Origin: Corynebacterium falsenii
Lineage (GTDB): Bacteria; Actinomycetota; Actinomycetes; Mycobacteriales; Mycobacteriaceae
Reading direction: 5' to 3'
Length of the DNA stretch: 64,000 nucleotides
NCBI RefSeq assembly: GCF_020099275.1
Contig: NZ_CP083646.1
Span: forward strand, 1 to 64,000
Made by a program: the position numbers and the translations under genes. The first letter of the stretch is position 1. Each line of letters begins with the position of its first letter. The notes beneath the pieces were generated by a model. The model saw only the letters and a list, made by a program, of their open reading frames with translations, was not told where the DNA came from and did no database searches. This document shows, piece after piece, positions 52,775 to 61,865 of the stretch.

Positions 52775-53866
52775 CTACCTATCCACCTTTGCCACCGCCG
52801 CGGTGATAAGCGGGCTCACCTTCGGCAGCGACCACGCCACAGATAGCGGATTGATCGACGACGTCGCCGCAATGAGCGCATCCCGATCCAACCGCACCTG
52901 CGCACCAGCCTTCACCGCGGGCAGTTCCGCGAATTCCCCCGGCTCGGACGTCACACCGCTCGGTTGCCGGTGCACAATGAGCTGGGAGCTCCCCAGCCCG
53001 CTCAACCGGCTCACCGGTACACTCACCGCTCCCGGGTTGGCAGCCTGGGGCGCACCCTGCGTCACCGCCTTCACTCCCCCATCGACCTGCATACCCAGCT
53101 TCTGGAAATACGTGACAGGCGTGCTCTCCGGCACAAAGACCTCAGCCGTATCAGTCCCTGCCTTCCCCGCAGCGATATAGCTGAACGTCAGCGCCTCCCA
53201 CGAGGTCTGCTGTGCATCCGCGAACTGCTTATTGATCTCCTCGATGAGTGGCCCGCCGCCATGGCGCAGACCTAAGGCACCCGCAACCGTATCGATCTGC
53301 ACCTGCCAGCCAATCCTCCACGTCGACTTCGGATACGCCACCGTGGGCGCGATCGCCTCCAGTTGCGTGTAGTCCTGCTCGGTAATCCCCGAGTTCGTCG
53401 CCAAGATGAGGTCCGGCTCGTAACCCTTCACCGCTTGCGCCACGGACTCCCCCACCGCCCCGCTCGGGGCATCAAACAATGCAGGAAGCTCGGCATCCTT
53501 GCGCATCAGCGCTTCCTTGACCCACGGCAGATAGCCCTCTGGATCCGCGCCGAACTGCTGCTTTTGCATCGCCACCGGAATCACGCCCAGGGCAATCGCG
53601 ATCTCCGCGGAGTCCCGGCCGATCGTCACCACACGGTGCGGCTTGTTCTTCACCTTCGTGGTGCCGAACGCATGGTGGATCGTGGTTGTTTCTCCATCGG
53701 TTCCTTTATTCGACGCCGCACAGCCCGCAATTCCCACCGCCGTCACCGCGGCCAGCACAACGGCGAGCACCCAGCGGACAACGTGGGAGGGTCGGCTGGT
53801 GGCGTCGGATAAAGAGGACGATAAAGAGGACGATAGAGAGGACCCGGAAAAAGGAGAAACAGTCAT
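52775..53866 (-). CDS. Siderophore/iron ABC transporter substrate-binding lipoprotein (FepB/FecB type)
   Basis: A 363-residue lipoprotein. A cytoplasmic Ser/Leu-rich stretch precedes the membrane segment and lipobox VGIAGC (Cys about residue 48). The class III binding-protein fold follows: HHAFGTTKVKNKPHRVVTIG, ALGVIPVAM, YEPDLILATNSGITEQDYTQ, LEAIAPTVAYP. It should bind a ferric siderophore or heme; no permease or ATPase genes are adjacent. ATG at 53866 has AAAGGA upstream. The Ser/Leu stretch is coded by three 12-bp repeats, next to one dispersed motif copy, and a second copy sits at the lipobox region. Confidence 0.85.
   Translation of the reverse strand: MTVSPFSGSSLSSSLSSSLSDATSRPSHVVRWVLAVVLAAVTAVGIAGCAASNKGTDGETTTIHHAFGTTKVKNKPHRVVTIGRDSAEIAIALGVIPVAMQKQQFGADPEGYLPWVKEALMRKDAELPALFDAPSGAVGESVAQAVKGYEPDLILATNSGITEQDYTQLEAIAPTVAYPKSTWRIGWQVQIDTVAGALGLRHGGGPLIEEINKQFADAQQTSWEALTFSYIAAGKAGTDTAEVFVPESTPVTYFQKLGMQVDGGVKAVTQGAPQAANPGAVSVPVSRLSGLGSSQLIVHRQPSGVTSEPGEFAELPAVKAGAQVRLDRDALIAATSSINPLSVAWSLPKVSPLITAAVAKVDR
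53701..53722 (+). repeat. Dispersed motif copy just after the lipobox codons of the siderophore-binding gene
   Basis: TTCCTTTATTCGACGCCGCA. Antisense it encodes CAASNKG. Confidence 0.5.
53796..53817 (-). repeat. Dispersed motif copy near the start of the siderophore-binding gene
   Basis: On the minus strand: TCTTTATCCGACGCCACCAG. In frame it encodes LSDATS. Confidence 0.55.
53808..53843 (-). repeat. Three tandem 12-bp repeats in the siderophore-binding gene
   Basis: GATAAAGAGGAC, GATAAAGAGGAC, GATAGAGAGGAC on the plus strand. They encode a repeated Ser-Leu-Ser-Ser in the cytoplasmic N-terminus; such repeats can change copy number in frame. Confidence 0.7.
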
Positions 53867-53909
53867 CGAGTCCTTTGTACCAACTCGCAGCGAGGGCTTC
53901 GAGCAGGGG

Positions 53910-54725
53910 CTAGGTCTGGGGCGGAGTGCCCACCTCCACCTCGGCGCGGGAGGACAGGGCGAGGCAGCCGCCCAAGGTCGCCACGAACCCCAGCGCCGCG
54001 ACGACACCCAGCCCCGGCCGGATGTGATCACCCAAGAAGGCCAGGCCGATGGCCGAGGGCACGATGGTCTCGGCAGAAAAACTCACGGCGGCCACCGTGG
54101 TGGCGCTACCGCTATCCAGCGCCATGCCGTATGCGACAACCGCGATGATGCCGCCGATGATGAGTGACCAGGCCATGGGCTCCTCGAGGACCCGCCACAC
54201 GTCGTGGGCCGGGATTTCCAGGAGGCGCGAGGCTAGGCCGACGATGGCGAAACCCAGGCCCGAGATCACGGCGAAGACAACCGAGGACTTGCTCAGCGGA
54301 ATGATGATTCCGCACGCAATCGAGGCAAATAGCAGCGCCCGGCCAACCCAGCCGGGAACGTGCGGCGCGGGACCGGGCTCCGCCGAGACGGACAACATGA
54401 TCAGGCCAGCCACCACCACGCCGAGGGCGATGACCTCCGTGCGCCGCAGCTTCTGCTTGAGGATGATCACCGCCAGCACGGCGGTGACCGCCACCGACGA
54501 AGCGGTCGCGGATTCCACGAGGAACAGCGGGAGGTCGCGCAAGGCGGCGAAAGAGGCGATGTAGCCGAGGCCATCGAAGACGAGGCCGAGGGCGAACAAC
54601 CAGCCGGCCAGCGCCTTGTGGACGATGCCGCCCGTGGCGGCGGCAGCGCGCTGCACGCCAATGGCCTGCGCGATGGTGCCGGCGCCGTAAGCGATGGCCG
54701 CGATGAATGCCCCAAAAAGACCCAT
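53910..54725 (-). CDS. DMT/EamA-like multi-pass membrane protein
   Basis: A 271-residue protein with about nine helices, resembling the DMT superfamily: paired repeats around VFDGLGYIASFAALRDLPLF and SATTVAAVSFSAETIVPSAI. It probably moves a small metabolite or ion; the substrate is unknown. ATG at 54725 starts MGLFGAFIAAIAYGAG; upstream codons are not membrane-like. It lies 43 bases before the siderophore-binding gene on the same strand and might be co-transcribed. Confidence 0.75.
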   Translation of the reverse strand: MGLFGAFIAAIAYGAGTIAQAIGVQRAAAATGGIVHKALAGWLFALGLVFDGLGYIASFAALRDLPLFLVESATASSVAVTAVLAVIILKQKLRRTEVIALGVVVAGLIMLSVSAEPGPAPHVPGWVGRALLFASIACGIIIPLSKSSVVFAVISGLGFAIVGLASRLLEIPAHDVWRVLEEPMAWSLIIGGIIAVVAYGMALDSGSATTVAAVSFSAETIVPSAIGLAFLGDHIRPGLGVVAALGFVATLGGCLALSSRAEVEVGTPPQT

Positions 54726-54790
54726 GGTCACTACCCTAGCCCCCGAGGTCGATCGGGGTGGGTCGCGGCTGGGGTGCGGCTGGGGATAGC

Positions 54791-54829
54791 AAAAAGGCAC
54801 GCCCCGGAAAAATTCCGGTGCGTGCCTTT
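54791..54829 (-). terminator. Rho-independent terminator after the S10 operon (after rpsQ)
   Basis: AAAGGCACGC-x-CCGGAA pairs with TTCCGG-x-GCGTGCCTTT, followed by TTTTT on the minus strand. It closes the rpsJ-rpsQ transcript. Confidence 0.88.
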
Positions 54830-54877
54830 CAGGCCGCTATCCGCTAGGCGGATGTTCCAGCACAGAGTGCGGGAAAT

Positions 54878-55156
54878 TTAGCGAGCCTTCTCCACGATCT
54901 CCACGAGACGGAAGTGCTTGTCCTTAGACAGCGGACGAGTCTCTTCGATGCGGACGCGGTCGCCCACGCCTGCGGTCTCGTTCTCGTCGTGAACCTTCAC
55001 GCGCGAGTTGGTGCGCATGATCTTGCCGTAGAGGGCGTGCTGCTTGCGGTCCTCAAGCTCGACAACGACGGTCTTGTTCATCTTGGTCGACACGACGTAG
55101 CCGGAGCGAACCTTGCGAGCGCCCTTTTCCTTCTTAGTCACGTTAGCCTCACTCAT
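54878..55156 (-). CDS. rpsQ: 30S ribosomal protein S17
   Basis: A 92-residue S17 ([40 protein letters not shown]). The start overlaps the rpmC stop (ATGA). It is the last gene of the S10 operon here. Confidence 0.98.
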   Translation of the reverse strand: MSEANVTKKEKGARKVRSGYVVSTKMNKTVVVELEDRKQHALYGKIMRTNSRVKVHDENETAGVGDRVRIEETRPLSKDKHFRLVEIVEKAR

Positions 55157-55386
55157 GCTGCGTCACCACCAGGGTTGGTAGACAGCCCGAGCTCACGCTC
55201 GCGCAGGACGGTGTAGATCCGGGCGATGTCGCGCTTGACGACGCCCAGACGACGGTTGTTGGTCAGCTGGCCGGTAGCCATCTGGAAGCGAAGGTTGAAC
55301 AGTTCTTCCTTCGACTCGCGCAGACGAGTGGTCAGCTCTTCGTTGTTGAGCTCGCGGAGCTCATGGGCCGGGATGCCGGTAGCCAT
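55153..55386 (-). CDS. rpmC: 50S ribosomal protein L29
   Basis: A 77-residue L29 ([40 protein letters not shown]). It lies at the tunnel exit of the ribosome. It overlaps rplP by one base. Confidence 0.97.
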   Translation of the reverse strand: MATGIPAHELRELNNEELTTRLRESKEELFNLRFQMATGQLTNNRRLGVVKRDIARIYTVLRERELGLSTNPGGDAA

Positions 55387-55802
55387 TAGAACTGATCCTC
55401 CTTCTTAACGATGCGAACCTTGCAGGGCAGCTTGTTGCCTGCGCGGCGAAGTGCTTCCAGAGCCATTTCCTCGTTCGGGTAAGAAATCTCGAACAGGATG
55501 CGGCCCGGCTTCACGTTAGCCACCCACTTCTCCACGGGGCCCTTACCGGAACCCATACGCACGCCGAGCGGCTTCTGGGTCAGCGGACGATCCGGGAAGA
55601 TGTTGATCCACACCTTGCCACCACGCTTGACGTGGCGGTTGATGGCGATACGAGCGGACTCGATCTGACGGTTGGTGATGTAGGTCGGCTCCAGGGCCTG
55701 CAGGCCGTAGTCGCCGAACGTTACGCGGTTGCCGCCCTTGGAAACACCGGTACGGGTAGGACGGTGCTGGCGACGGTACTTAACGCGCTTCGGGATAAGC
55801 AT
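55386..55802 (-). CDS. rplP: 50S ribosomal protein L16
   Basis: A 138-residue L16 ([40 protein letters not shown]). It contacts the A-site tRNA. Confidence 0.98.
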   Translation of the reverse strand: MLIPKRVKYRRQHRPTRTGVSKGGNRVTFGDYGLQALEPTYITNRQIESARIAINRHVKRGGKVWINIFPDRPLTQKPLGVRMGSGKGPVEKWVANVKPGRILFEISYPNEEMALEALRRAGNKLPCKVRIVKKEDQF

Positions 55803-55807
55803 GTTTC

Positions 55808-56557
55808 TTAACCCTCCTGCTTCTGCTCTGCGCGCTGGCGACGAGCACCACCGCGGCGCGGACGCTCGCGACGTGCGCCACCGCGAGAGGGGCGATCGTC
55901 ACGTGCGTTCATCAGGCTTTCACGACGGCCGCCGACAACGTCACCCTTGTAGATCCACACCTTGACGCCGATGCGTCCGAAGGTGGTGTGGGCCTCGTAG
56001 GTGCCGTAGTCGATCTCGGCGCGCAGGGTGTGCAGCGGAACGCGACCCTCGTGGTAGCGCTCGGTGCGTCCCATCTCTGCGCCGCCGAGGCGACCAGAAC
56101 AAACGACCTTGATGCCCTTGACCTGAGGCTGGCGCATAGCGCCCTGGATTGCCTTGCGCATAGCGCGACGGAAGGCAACGCGGTTGGTCAGCTGCTCGGC
56201 GATGGACTGTGCCACCAGCTGTGCGTTGGCATCAACGTTCTTAACTTCAAGAATGTTGAGCTGAACCTGCTTGCCGGTGAGCTTCTCCAGCTGGCCGCGG
56301 ATGCGGTCAGCCTCGGAACCACGACGACCGATCACGATGCCCGGACGGGCGGTGTGGATGTCCACGCGGACACGGTCGTGGGTGCGCTCGATGACAACGT
56401 CGGCGATGCCGGCGCGGTCAAGACCCTTGGAGAGGAACTCGCGGATCTTGATGTCCTCAGCGAGGTATTCAGCGTACTGCTTGTCGGCGTACCAGCGGGA
56501 GCGCCACTCGGAAGTGATACCCAGCCGGAGGCCGTGGGGATGGATCTTCTGGCCCAC
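55808..56557 (-). CDS. rpsC: 30S ribosomal protein S3
   Basis: A 249-residue S3: KH domain ([20 protein letters not shown]), C-terminal domain ([20 protein letters not shown]) and a basic Arg-rich tail. The GTG start shares a base with the rplV stop (TAGTG). Confidence 0.98.
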   Translation of the reverse strand: MGQKIHPHGLRLGITSEWRSRWYADKQYAEYLAEDIKIREFLSKGLDRAGIADVVIERTHDRVRVDIHTARPGIVIGRRGSEADRIRGQLEKLTGKQVQLNILEVKNVDANAQLVAQSIAEQLTNRVAFRRAMRKAIQGAMRQPQVKGIKVVCSGRLGGAEMGRTERYHEGRVPLHTLRAEIDYGTYEAHTTFGRIGVKVWIYKGDVVGGRRESLMNARDDRPSRGGARRERPRRGGARRQRAEQKQEG

Positions 56558-56919
56558 TACTGAGCACTTCCCTTCTGGCTCTCGACGACCACGGTGATGT
56601 GGCTAGTGCGCTTGCGGACGGTGAAAGCACGGCCCTGGGCGCGCGGACGGAAACGACGCATCGTCGGACCCTCGTCGGCGTAAGCCTCGGAGATCACGAG
56701 CGTGTCGGGGTCCAAGCCGAAGTTGTTCTCGGCGTTGGCTGCGGCGGAAGCAACAACCTTGGAGACCGGCTCGGAAGCGGCCTGCGGGGCGTACTTCAGG
56801 ATCGCCAGGGCGTCTTCCACAGACTTGCCGCGGATCGTGTCGATCACACGGCGAGCCTTCATCGGAGCAACGCGCACGAAGCGTGCGGTTGCGCGTGCGG
56901 TGTTCACGGTGTCAGTCAT
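56557..56919 (-). CDS. rplV: 50S ribosomal protein L22
   Basis: A 120-residue L22 ([40 protein letters not shown]). Its hairpin lines the exit tunnel and is a macrolide-resistance site in the family. Confidence 0.98.
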   Translation of the reverse strand: MTDTVNTARATARFVRVAPMKARRVIDTIRGKSVEDALAILKYAPQAASEPVSKVVASAAANAENNFGLDPDTLVISEAYADEGPTMRRFRPRAQGRAFTVRKRTSHITVVVESQKGSAQ

Positions 56920-56921
56920 GA

Positions 56922-57200
56922 TTATCGACGACCCTTCTTGTCGTCCTTAACGTGACCCTTGAAGGTCTTCGTAGGAGCGAACTCGCCTAGCTTGTGGCCG
57001 ACCATGGAATCGTCGATGAACACCGGCACGTGCTTGCGGCCGTCGTGGACCGCAAAGGTGTGACCGATGAAATCGGGAAGAATGGTCGAGCGGCGGGACC
57101 AGGTCTTGATGACCTGCTTGGTGCCCTTTTCGTTCTGAGCGTCCACCTTCGCGAGGAGGTGTTCGTCGACGAATGGGCCCTTCTTCAGGCTACGTGGCAT
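56922..57200 (-). CDS. rpsS: 30S ribosomal protein S19
   Basis: A 92-residue S19 ([40 protein letters not shown]). It lies two bases before rplV. Confidence 0.98.
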   Translation of the reverse strand: MPRSLKKGPFVDEHLLAKVDAQNEKGTKQVIKTWSRRSTILPDFIGHTFAVHDGRKHVPVFIDDSMVGHKLGEFAPTKTFKGHVKDDKKGRR

Positions 57201-57216
57201 TCTCTACTACCTCCTC

Positions 57217-58059
57217 TTAGCGCTTCTTGTTCTTGTTGGAGCGACGACGGCGGACGATCAGCTTGTCGCTCGGGCGGTTGGGCTTGCGGGTGCGTCCCTC
57301 AGGCTGACCCCAAGGGGACACGGGGTGACGACCACCGGAGGTCTTACCCTCACCACCACCGTGCGGGTGGTCGACGGGGTTCATCACAACACCGCGGACG
57401 GTCGGGCGCCAGCCCTTCCAACGCATACGGCCGGCCTTGCCCCAGCGGATGTTGATCTGATCGGCGTTGCCGACCTCACCAACGGTCGCGCGGCAGCGGA
57501 TGTCCACGCGGCGGATTTCGGAAGAAGGCATACGCAGGATGGCGTACTTTCCTTCCTTACCCAGCAGCTGGATAGATGCACCAGCGGAGCGTGCCATCTT
57601 GGCGCCGCCGCCCGGCTTCAGCTCCACAGCGTGGATGGTGGTACCGGTCGGGATGTTGCGCAGCGGCAGGTTGTTGCCCACCTTGATGTCGGCGTTAGCG
57701 CCGGACTCCAGGACTGCACCCTGCTTCAGGCCGCGAGGCGCAATGATGTAGCGCTTCTCGCCGTCGTAGTAGTGCAGCAGGGCGATGTTGGCGGTGCGGT
57801 TCGGGTCGTACTCGATGTGAGCGACCTTAGCCAGCACGCCGTCCTTGTCGTTACGACGGAAGTCGATGACGCGGTAACGGCGCTTGTGTCCGCCGCCCTT
57901 GTGGCGGGTGGTGATGTGACCGTGAACGTTACGGCCACCGGTCTTCGACAGCGGGCGCAGCAGAGACTTCTCGGGAGTCGAGCGGGTGATCTCGTCGAAC
58001 TCGGAGACAGAACTCTGGCGGCGACCCGGCGTAGTCGGCTTGTACTTACGAATAGCCAT
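57217..58059 (-). CDS. rplB: 50S ribosomal protein L2
   Basis: A 280-residue L2 ([40 protein letters not shown]). It is needed for peptidyl transfer and subunit joining; the conserved His is in DHPHGGG. Confidence 0.98.
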   Translation of the reverse strand: MAIRKYKPTTPGRRQSSVSEFDEITRSTPEKSLLRPLSKTGGRNVHGHITTRHKGGGHKRRYRVIDFRRNDKDGVLAKVAHIEYDPNRTANIALLHYYDGEKRYIIAPRGLKQGAVLESGANADIKVGNNLPLRNIPTGTTIHAVELKPGGGAKMARSAGASIQLLGKEGKYAILRMPSSEIRRVDIRCRATVGEVGNADQINIRWGKAGRMRWKGWRPTVRGVVMNPVDHPHGGGEGKTSGGRHPVSPWGQPEGRTRKPNRPSDKLIVRRRRSNKNKKR

Positions 58060-58097
58060 ACTTGTGCTTCCTCTTTACCTTTCGGTATCTGACCGCC

Positions 58098-58403
58098 TTA
58101 GGCGGTAGCTCCACCGAAGATGTCGATCGGATCGCTGCCGGCGACCAGGGTCACCATGGCGCGCTTGGTTGCCTTGCGCTGGCCGTAGCCGGTGCGGGAG
58201 CGCTTGCGCTTGCCCTCACGGTTAGCGGTGTTCACGCTGGCGACCTTCACACCAAAGATCTGCTCGACGGCAATCTTGATTTGGGTCTTGTTGGAGTTGG
58301 GGTTAACCAGGAACGTGTAAACGTTCTGCTCCATCAGGCCGTAGGACTTCTCAGACACGACCGGTGCGAGGATGATGTCGCGGGGATCGGCGATGGTGCT
58401 CAC
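58098..58403 (-). CDS. rplW: 50S ribosomal protein L23
   Basis: A 101-residue L23 ([40 protein letters not shown]). It is the docking site for trigger factor and SRP. The GTG start overlaps the rplD stop (GTGA). Confidence 0.97.
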   Translation of the reverse strand: MSTIADPRDIILAPVVSEKSYGLMEQNVYTFLVNPNSNKTQIKIAVEQIFGVKVASVNTANREGKRKRSRTGYGQRKATKRAMVTLVAGSDPIDIFGGATA

Positions 58404-59065
58404 TTAGCCTCCTCCTTGGTCTTATCTGCAGACTTGTCTGCGGCGTTGATGAAGCTGTTCAGTGCCTCGACGGAGAACACAACGTCGTCTGCGTTGAGCA
58501 CGTCGTAGGTGTTCAGCTGGTCCTGCACCAGGGTGCGGACGTTGGGCAGGTTGTTGACGGACTTGCGCGAGGTCAGATCCTCACGGGTCACGACAACGAG
58601 GATGGACTTCCGGTCAGTCAGACGCTCCAGGAAGGAACGTGCTGCCTTGGTGGAAGGCACCTGGCCGGTCACGAGCTCCTCGACCACGTGGATGCGGTCG
58701 TGGCGTGCGCGGTCAGTGAGGGCGCCACGGAGAGCGGCAGCCTTCATCTTCTTCGGGGTGCGCTGGCTGTAGTCGCGCGGCTGCGGGCCGTGCACCGTGC
58801 CACCACCGGTGAAGTGGGGAGCGCGGATGGAGCCCTGGCGAGCACGACCGGTGCCCTTCTGGCGGAATGGCTTACGGCCACCGCCGCGGACATCGCCACG
58901 AGTCTTGGTGGCGTGGGTGCCCTGGCGCTTTGCTGCGAGCTGAGCGGTAACGACCTGGTGCATCAGGGCCACGCTGACCTCTGCATCGAAGATGGAGGCA
59001 GGCAGCTCTACGGTTCCGTTGGTCTTACCGTCAGCGGTGTGGACATCAAGCTTTAGATTGCTCAT
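58400..59065 (-). CDS. rplD: 50S ribosomal protein L4
   Basis: A 221-residue L4 ([40 protein letters not shown]). It overlaps both rplC and rplW by four bases. Confidence 0.98.
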   Translation of the reverse strand: MSNLKLDVHTADGKTNGTVELPASIFDAEVSVALMHQVVTAQLAAKRQGTHATKTRGDVRGGGRKPFRQKGTGRARQGSIRAPHFTGGGTVHGPQPRDYSQRTPKKMKAAALRGALTDRARHDRIHVVEELVTGQVPSTKAARSFLERLTDRKSILVVVTREDLTSRKSVNNLPNVRTLVQDQLNTYDVLNADDVVFSVEALNSFINAADKSADKTKEEAK

Positions 59066-59718
59066 GCGTGTGCACCGCCCTTCACTGCGGTCTTGACAAC
59101 GACGAGGCCGCCGTTGACACCGGGTACTGCACCCTTGATCAGGAGCAGGTTGGACTCTGCGTCAACCTTGGCAACCTTCAGGTTCTGCTGGGTAACGCGG
59201 TTGTTGCCCATGCGGCCTGCCATGCGCTTTCCCTTGAAAACGCGACCGGGGGTAGCGGCCTGGCCGATGGAGCCAACGCGGCGGTGAGCAGCCTGGTTAC
59301 CGTGGGCAGCACCCTGTCCACGGAAGCCGTGGCGCTTCATGCCGCCGGCGTAGCCCTTACCCTTGGTGGTGCCGGTGACGTCAACGAACTTCACGTCGTT
59401 GAAGATTTCGACGGTGACGTCCTGGCCGACCTCGTAGCTGGATGCGTCTTCAACGCGGATCTCAGCAACGTGGCGACGCGGGGTCACGCCGGCCTTCTTG
59501 AAGTGACCGGTGCCAGGCTTGTTCACCTTGCGCGGGTCGATCTCGCCGAAGGCGATCTGGACGGCTTCGTAGCCGTCGATTTCCTTGGTACGCACCTGGG
59601 TTACGACACAGGGCCCAGCCTCGACGACGGTCACCGGTACAACGCGGTTCTCCTCGTCGAAGATCTGGGTCATGCCGAGCTTCTTGCCCAGGATGCCCTT
59701 CATCTCAATATCACTCAT
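59062..59718 (-). CDS. rplC: 50S ribosomal protein L3
   Basis: A 218-residue L3 ([40 protein letters not shown]). It nucleates the 3' end of 23S rRNA near the peptidyl transferase centre. Confidence 0.98.
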   Translation of the reverse strand: MSDIEMKGILGKKLGMTQIFDEENRVVPVTVVEAGPCVVTQVRTKEIDGYEAVQIAFGEIDPRKVNKPGTGHFKKAGVTPRRHVAEIRVEDASSYEVGQDVTVEIFNDVKFVDVTGTTKGKGYAGGMKRHGFRGQGAAHGNQAAHRRVGSIGQAATPGRVFKGKRMAGRMGNNRVTQQNLKVAKVDAESNLLLIKGAVPGVNGGLVVVKTAVKGGAHA

Positions 59719-59766
59719 AATTTCTCTCCGCTGCCTTCAGTAAGTAGGACTCTGTATTGGGGTCGC

Positions 59767-60072
59767 TTACTGAATGTTGACGTCAACGCTTGCCGGAAGG
59801 TCGATGCGCATAAGAGCGTCAACGGTCTTCGGGGTTGGGTCGAGAATGTCGATCAGACGCTTGTGCGTACGCATCTCGAAGTGCTCGCGCGAGTCCTTGT
59901 ACTTGTGCGGCGAACGGATGACGCAGTACACGTTCTTTTCGGTTGGCAGTGGCACTGGGCCGACAACACGAGCGCCGGTACGGGTAACCGTCTCGACGAT
60001 CTTCTTGGCAGAAGCGTCGATAGCCTCGTGATCATAGGCCTTGAGCCTGATGCGGATCTTCTGTCCCGCCAC
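59767..60072 (-). CDS. rpsJ: 30S ribosomal protein S10
   Basis: A 101-residue S10 ([40 protein letters not shown]). It is the first gene of the S10 operon and has a GTG start. S10 is also NusE, a transcription antitermination factor. Confidence 0.98.
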   Translation of the reverse strand: MAGQKIRIRLKAYDHEAIDASAKKIVETVTRTGARVVGPVPLPTEKNVYCVIRSPHKYKDSREHFEMRTHKRLIDILDPTPKTVDALMRIDLPASVDVNIQ

Positions 60073-60648
60073 GCTTGTCCTCTTCCTCAGCGTGTCCGCT
60101 GATTTCTCAGCAGACTGTCACGCCTCTTGTCTTGTCTTAACGCTGTCCGGCCTAAAGGGGCCTGGTCCAGTCGCCAGTTCGCTTTCGGTGTCTTACATTT
60201 ACTTGTCCAGTGCCTTGGTGTGGGCCCATGGAAAATGAACGTCTCGATATGGTCTGGCACGAGGTTTTTCAGCCTCTTGCTGCTATTCCATATTCATCAG
60301 ACACCTGGCTCCCACCTCCCCTATTGCGATGGGGAAGCGTGATCCACGCTAGGAAGGTATCTACCTTCGCTTACTGCCGCTGTTCATTTACCATGCCCCA
60401 TCATCCGGCACCCGCGGTCGGGCGTGTCGGCCTTACCCGCGAAAAGTACCGCACAGCAAAGCCTGCCCCGTTCATCATGACGAGGTTTCTTTACTGACGA
60501 TGGATCATGCTCACTTCACCATCGGCACCCTCTTGCCAGCCCCAATTGTTAATCGGACATGGCTCATGTGCCGTGTTAAAGCAACGTCACGTATCTAACC
60601 ACACTGATCACCCGCCAAGCAAATCACTTTTGGACTATCCTCGGAACC
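60073..60648. other. Promoter region between the S10 operon and the Asp23/Gls24 cluster
   Basis: 576 bases without a gene, divergent on both sides. It must hold the S10 operon promoter with a leader of unknown length and, at its right end, the leaderless asp23 promoter. No attenuator-like hairpin was identified. Confidence 0.5.
60636..60641 (+). promoter_or_regulatory. -10 box for a leaderless Asp23/Gls24 mRNA
   Basis: TATCCT, seven bases before the ATG at 60649, without a ribosome binding site. Confidence 0.45.
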
Positions 60649-61197
60649 ATGACTTCTTCGAACTCAAACACCACAGCACAGCAGACCTCTTCTGTGTCCC
60701 AGAACAACCAGTCCGCCACCAAGAACAACGTCCCGGCCCGTCGCCAGGAGCTCGATCACAACAGCTCCTTGGGTGATGCTGAACTGATCACCGAACAGGG
60801 CAACACCGCTATCGCAGACTCCGTTGTCTCCAAGATCGCTGGCCTCGCTGCTCGCGACGTCACCGGTGTCTACGACCTCGGCGGCGGCGCCACCCGCATG
60901 GTCGGCGCCCTGCGCGAGCGCATCCCGGGCTCCCGCGTCAACGTCCAGCAGGGCGTGTCCGTGGAGGTCGGCGAGCGCCAAGCAGCCGTGGACATCTCCA
61001 TTGTCGCCGAGTACGGCGTTGCCATCCACGAGCTGGCTGAGGCCATTCGCCGCAACATCGTCATCTCCGTGGAGCGCATGACCGGCCTCGAGGTCACCGA
61101 GGTCAACGTCACCGTTCACGACGTGCACCTCCCCGACGAGGAGTACCAGGACGATTCTGAGGAGCAGGAGGAGCGCCCCGCTCCCCGCGTTCAGTAG
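60649..61197 (+). CDS. Asp23/Gls24 family envelope stress response protein
   Basis: A 182-residue protein. A Ser/Thr/Gln/Asn-rich first ~40 residues, then the Asp23/Gls24 domain (~45-160): AIADSVVSKIAGLAARDVTG, SRVNVQQGVSVEVGERQAAV, YGVAIHELAEAIRRNIVISV, TGLEVTEVNVTVHDVHL. An acidic tail ends it. In Gram-positives such proteins form a membrane-associated scaffold anchored by AmaP and respond to envelope or alkaline stress. It heads a cluster of five Gls24-type genes. Confidence 0.92.
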   Translation: MTSSNSNTTAQQTSSVSQNNQSATKNNVPARRQELDHNSSLGDAELITEQGNTAIADSVVSKIAGLAARDVTGVYDLGGGATRMVGALRERIPGSRVNVQQGVSVEVGERQAAVDISIVAEYGVAIHELAEAIRRNIVISVERMTGLEVTEVNVTVHDVHLPDEEYQDDSEEQEERPAPRVQ

Positions 61198-61235
61198 GTG
61201 CTCACCGGCCTCCCGCGTCGGTAGCATTGCTCCTT

Positions 61236-61265
61236 CTTTTCTTTCTTTTCCTTTCGACGCCACTA
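61236..61265 (+). repeat. Dispersed motif copy, intergenic in the Gls24 cluster
   Basis: CTTTTCTTTCTTTTCCTTTC then GACGCCACTA. It has the longest pyrimidine tract of all copies (about 20 bases). Confidence 0.55.
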
Positions 61266-61381
61266 TGCCGCCCCGTGCTCACGCCTGATCACATCTCGCG
61301 TGGGGTCCCCGCACCGGGGTCGGGCGGCGCGCGTCTTTCGGCTATCCGCTACTAATCAACGTCATCAACGATCCAGGACCC

Positions 61382-61816
61382 ATGAACGACTTCCGAAGTG
61401 AACCTGACTACCTCGCCGAACGCCGGCGGGTGATTCGGGATAACCACCCCGACCGGGGAGGTTCGGATGCAGCTCTCATCGCTGCCCTTAATGAGCTCGA
61501 TGAGCAATGGGCCCGCAAACTTCAGCTTCGTAAACAAGTACGTACCCACCGACCATCGTTCATCCCCGAAGATGTGGCGACGCAGGCGGCGGATACGGCC
61601 GGCGAATACATCGACCGCATCTCCCGTGCGACCTCGGGCATCCGGGATAAGAGCGGAAAGATTGTTGCCAACGGTTTCCCGGAGAAACTCGCGCAGCGGG
61701 CGGGCCGGTTGGCCGGAAATATTCGCCACACTGTGACCGACCGCATTCCCTCGGAGTTCCTCAAGGGCTACCGAGGCGGTTCCCACAACAACCGGCACCG
61801 GCGCAAGCCACAGTAA
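61382..61816 (+). CDS. J-domain-like small basic protein in the Gls24 cluster
   Basis: A 144-residue protein. The N-terminus resembles helices II-III of a J-domain, with the HPD motif intact: ERRRVIRDNHPDRGGSDAAL followed by an amphipathic helix (IAALNELDEQWARKL). The first J helix is short. The rest (~45-144) is a basic, Arg/Lys-rich helical region ending HRRKPQ. J-domains stimulate Hsp70 ATPase; whether this one does is unknown. AGGA precedes the ATG. It is placed between asp23 and the DUF2273-like gene, so it likely belongs to the envelope-stress operon. Confidence 0.65.
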   Translation: MNDFRSEPDYLAERRRVIRDNHPDRGGSDAALIAALNELDEQWARKLQLRKQVRTHRPSFIPEDVATQAADTAGEYIDRISRATSGIRDKSGKIVANGFPEKLAQRAGRLAGNIRHTVTDRIPSEFLKGYRGGSHNNRHRRKPQ

Positions 61817-61865
61817 GAACACCATTGGAAACGTTGCCAATTGGCAGCAAGAAGGGATTTTCCCC

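Noticed and set aside
2764-61265. Reading the dispersed motif as strand-polar KOPS-type sites
   Set aside because: About 13 copies face one way and 8 the other, with no switch point in the window. Polarity is too weak to support this without the whole genome.
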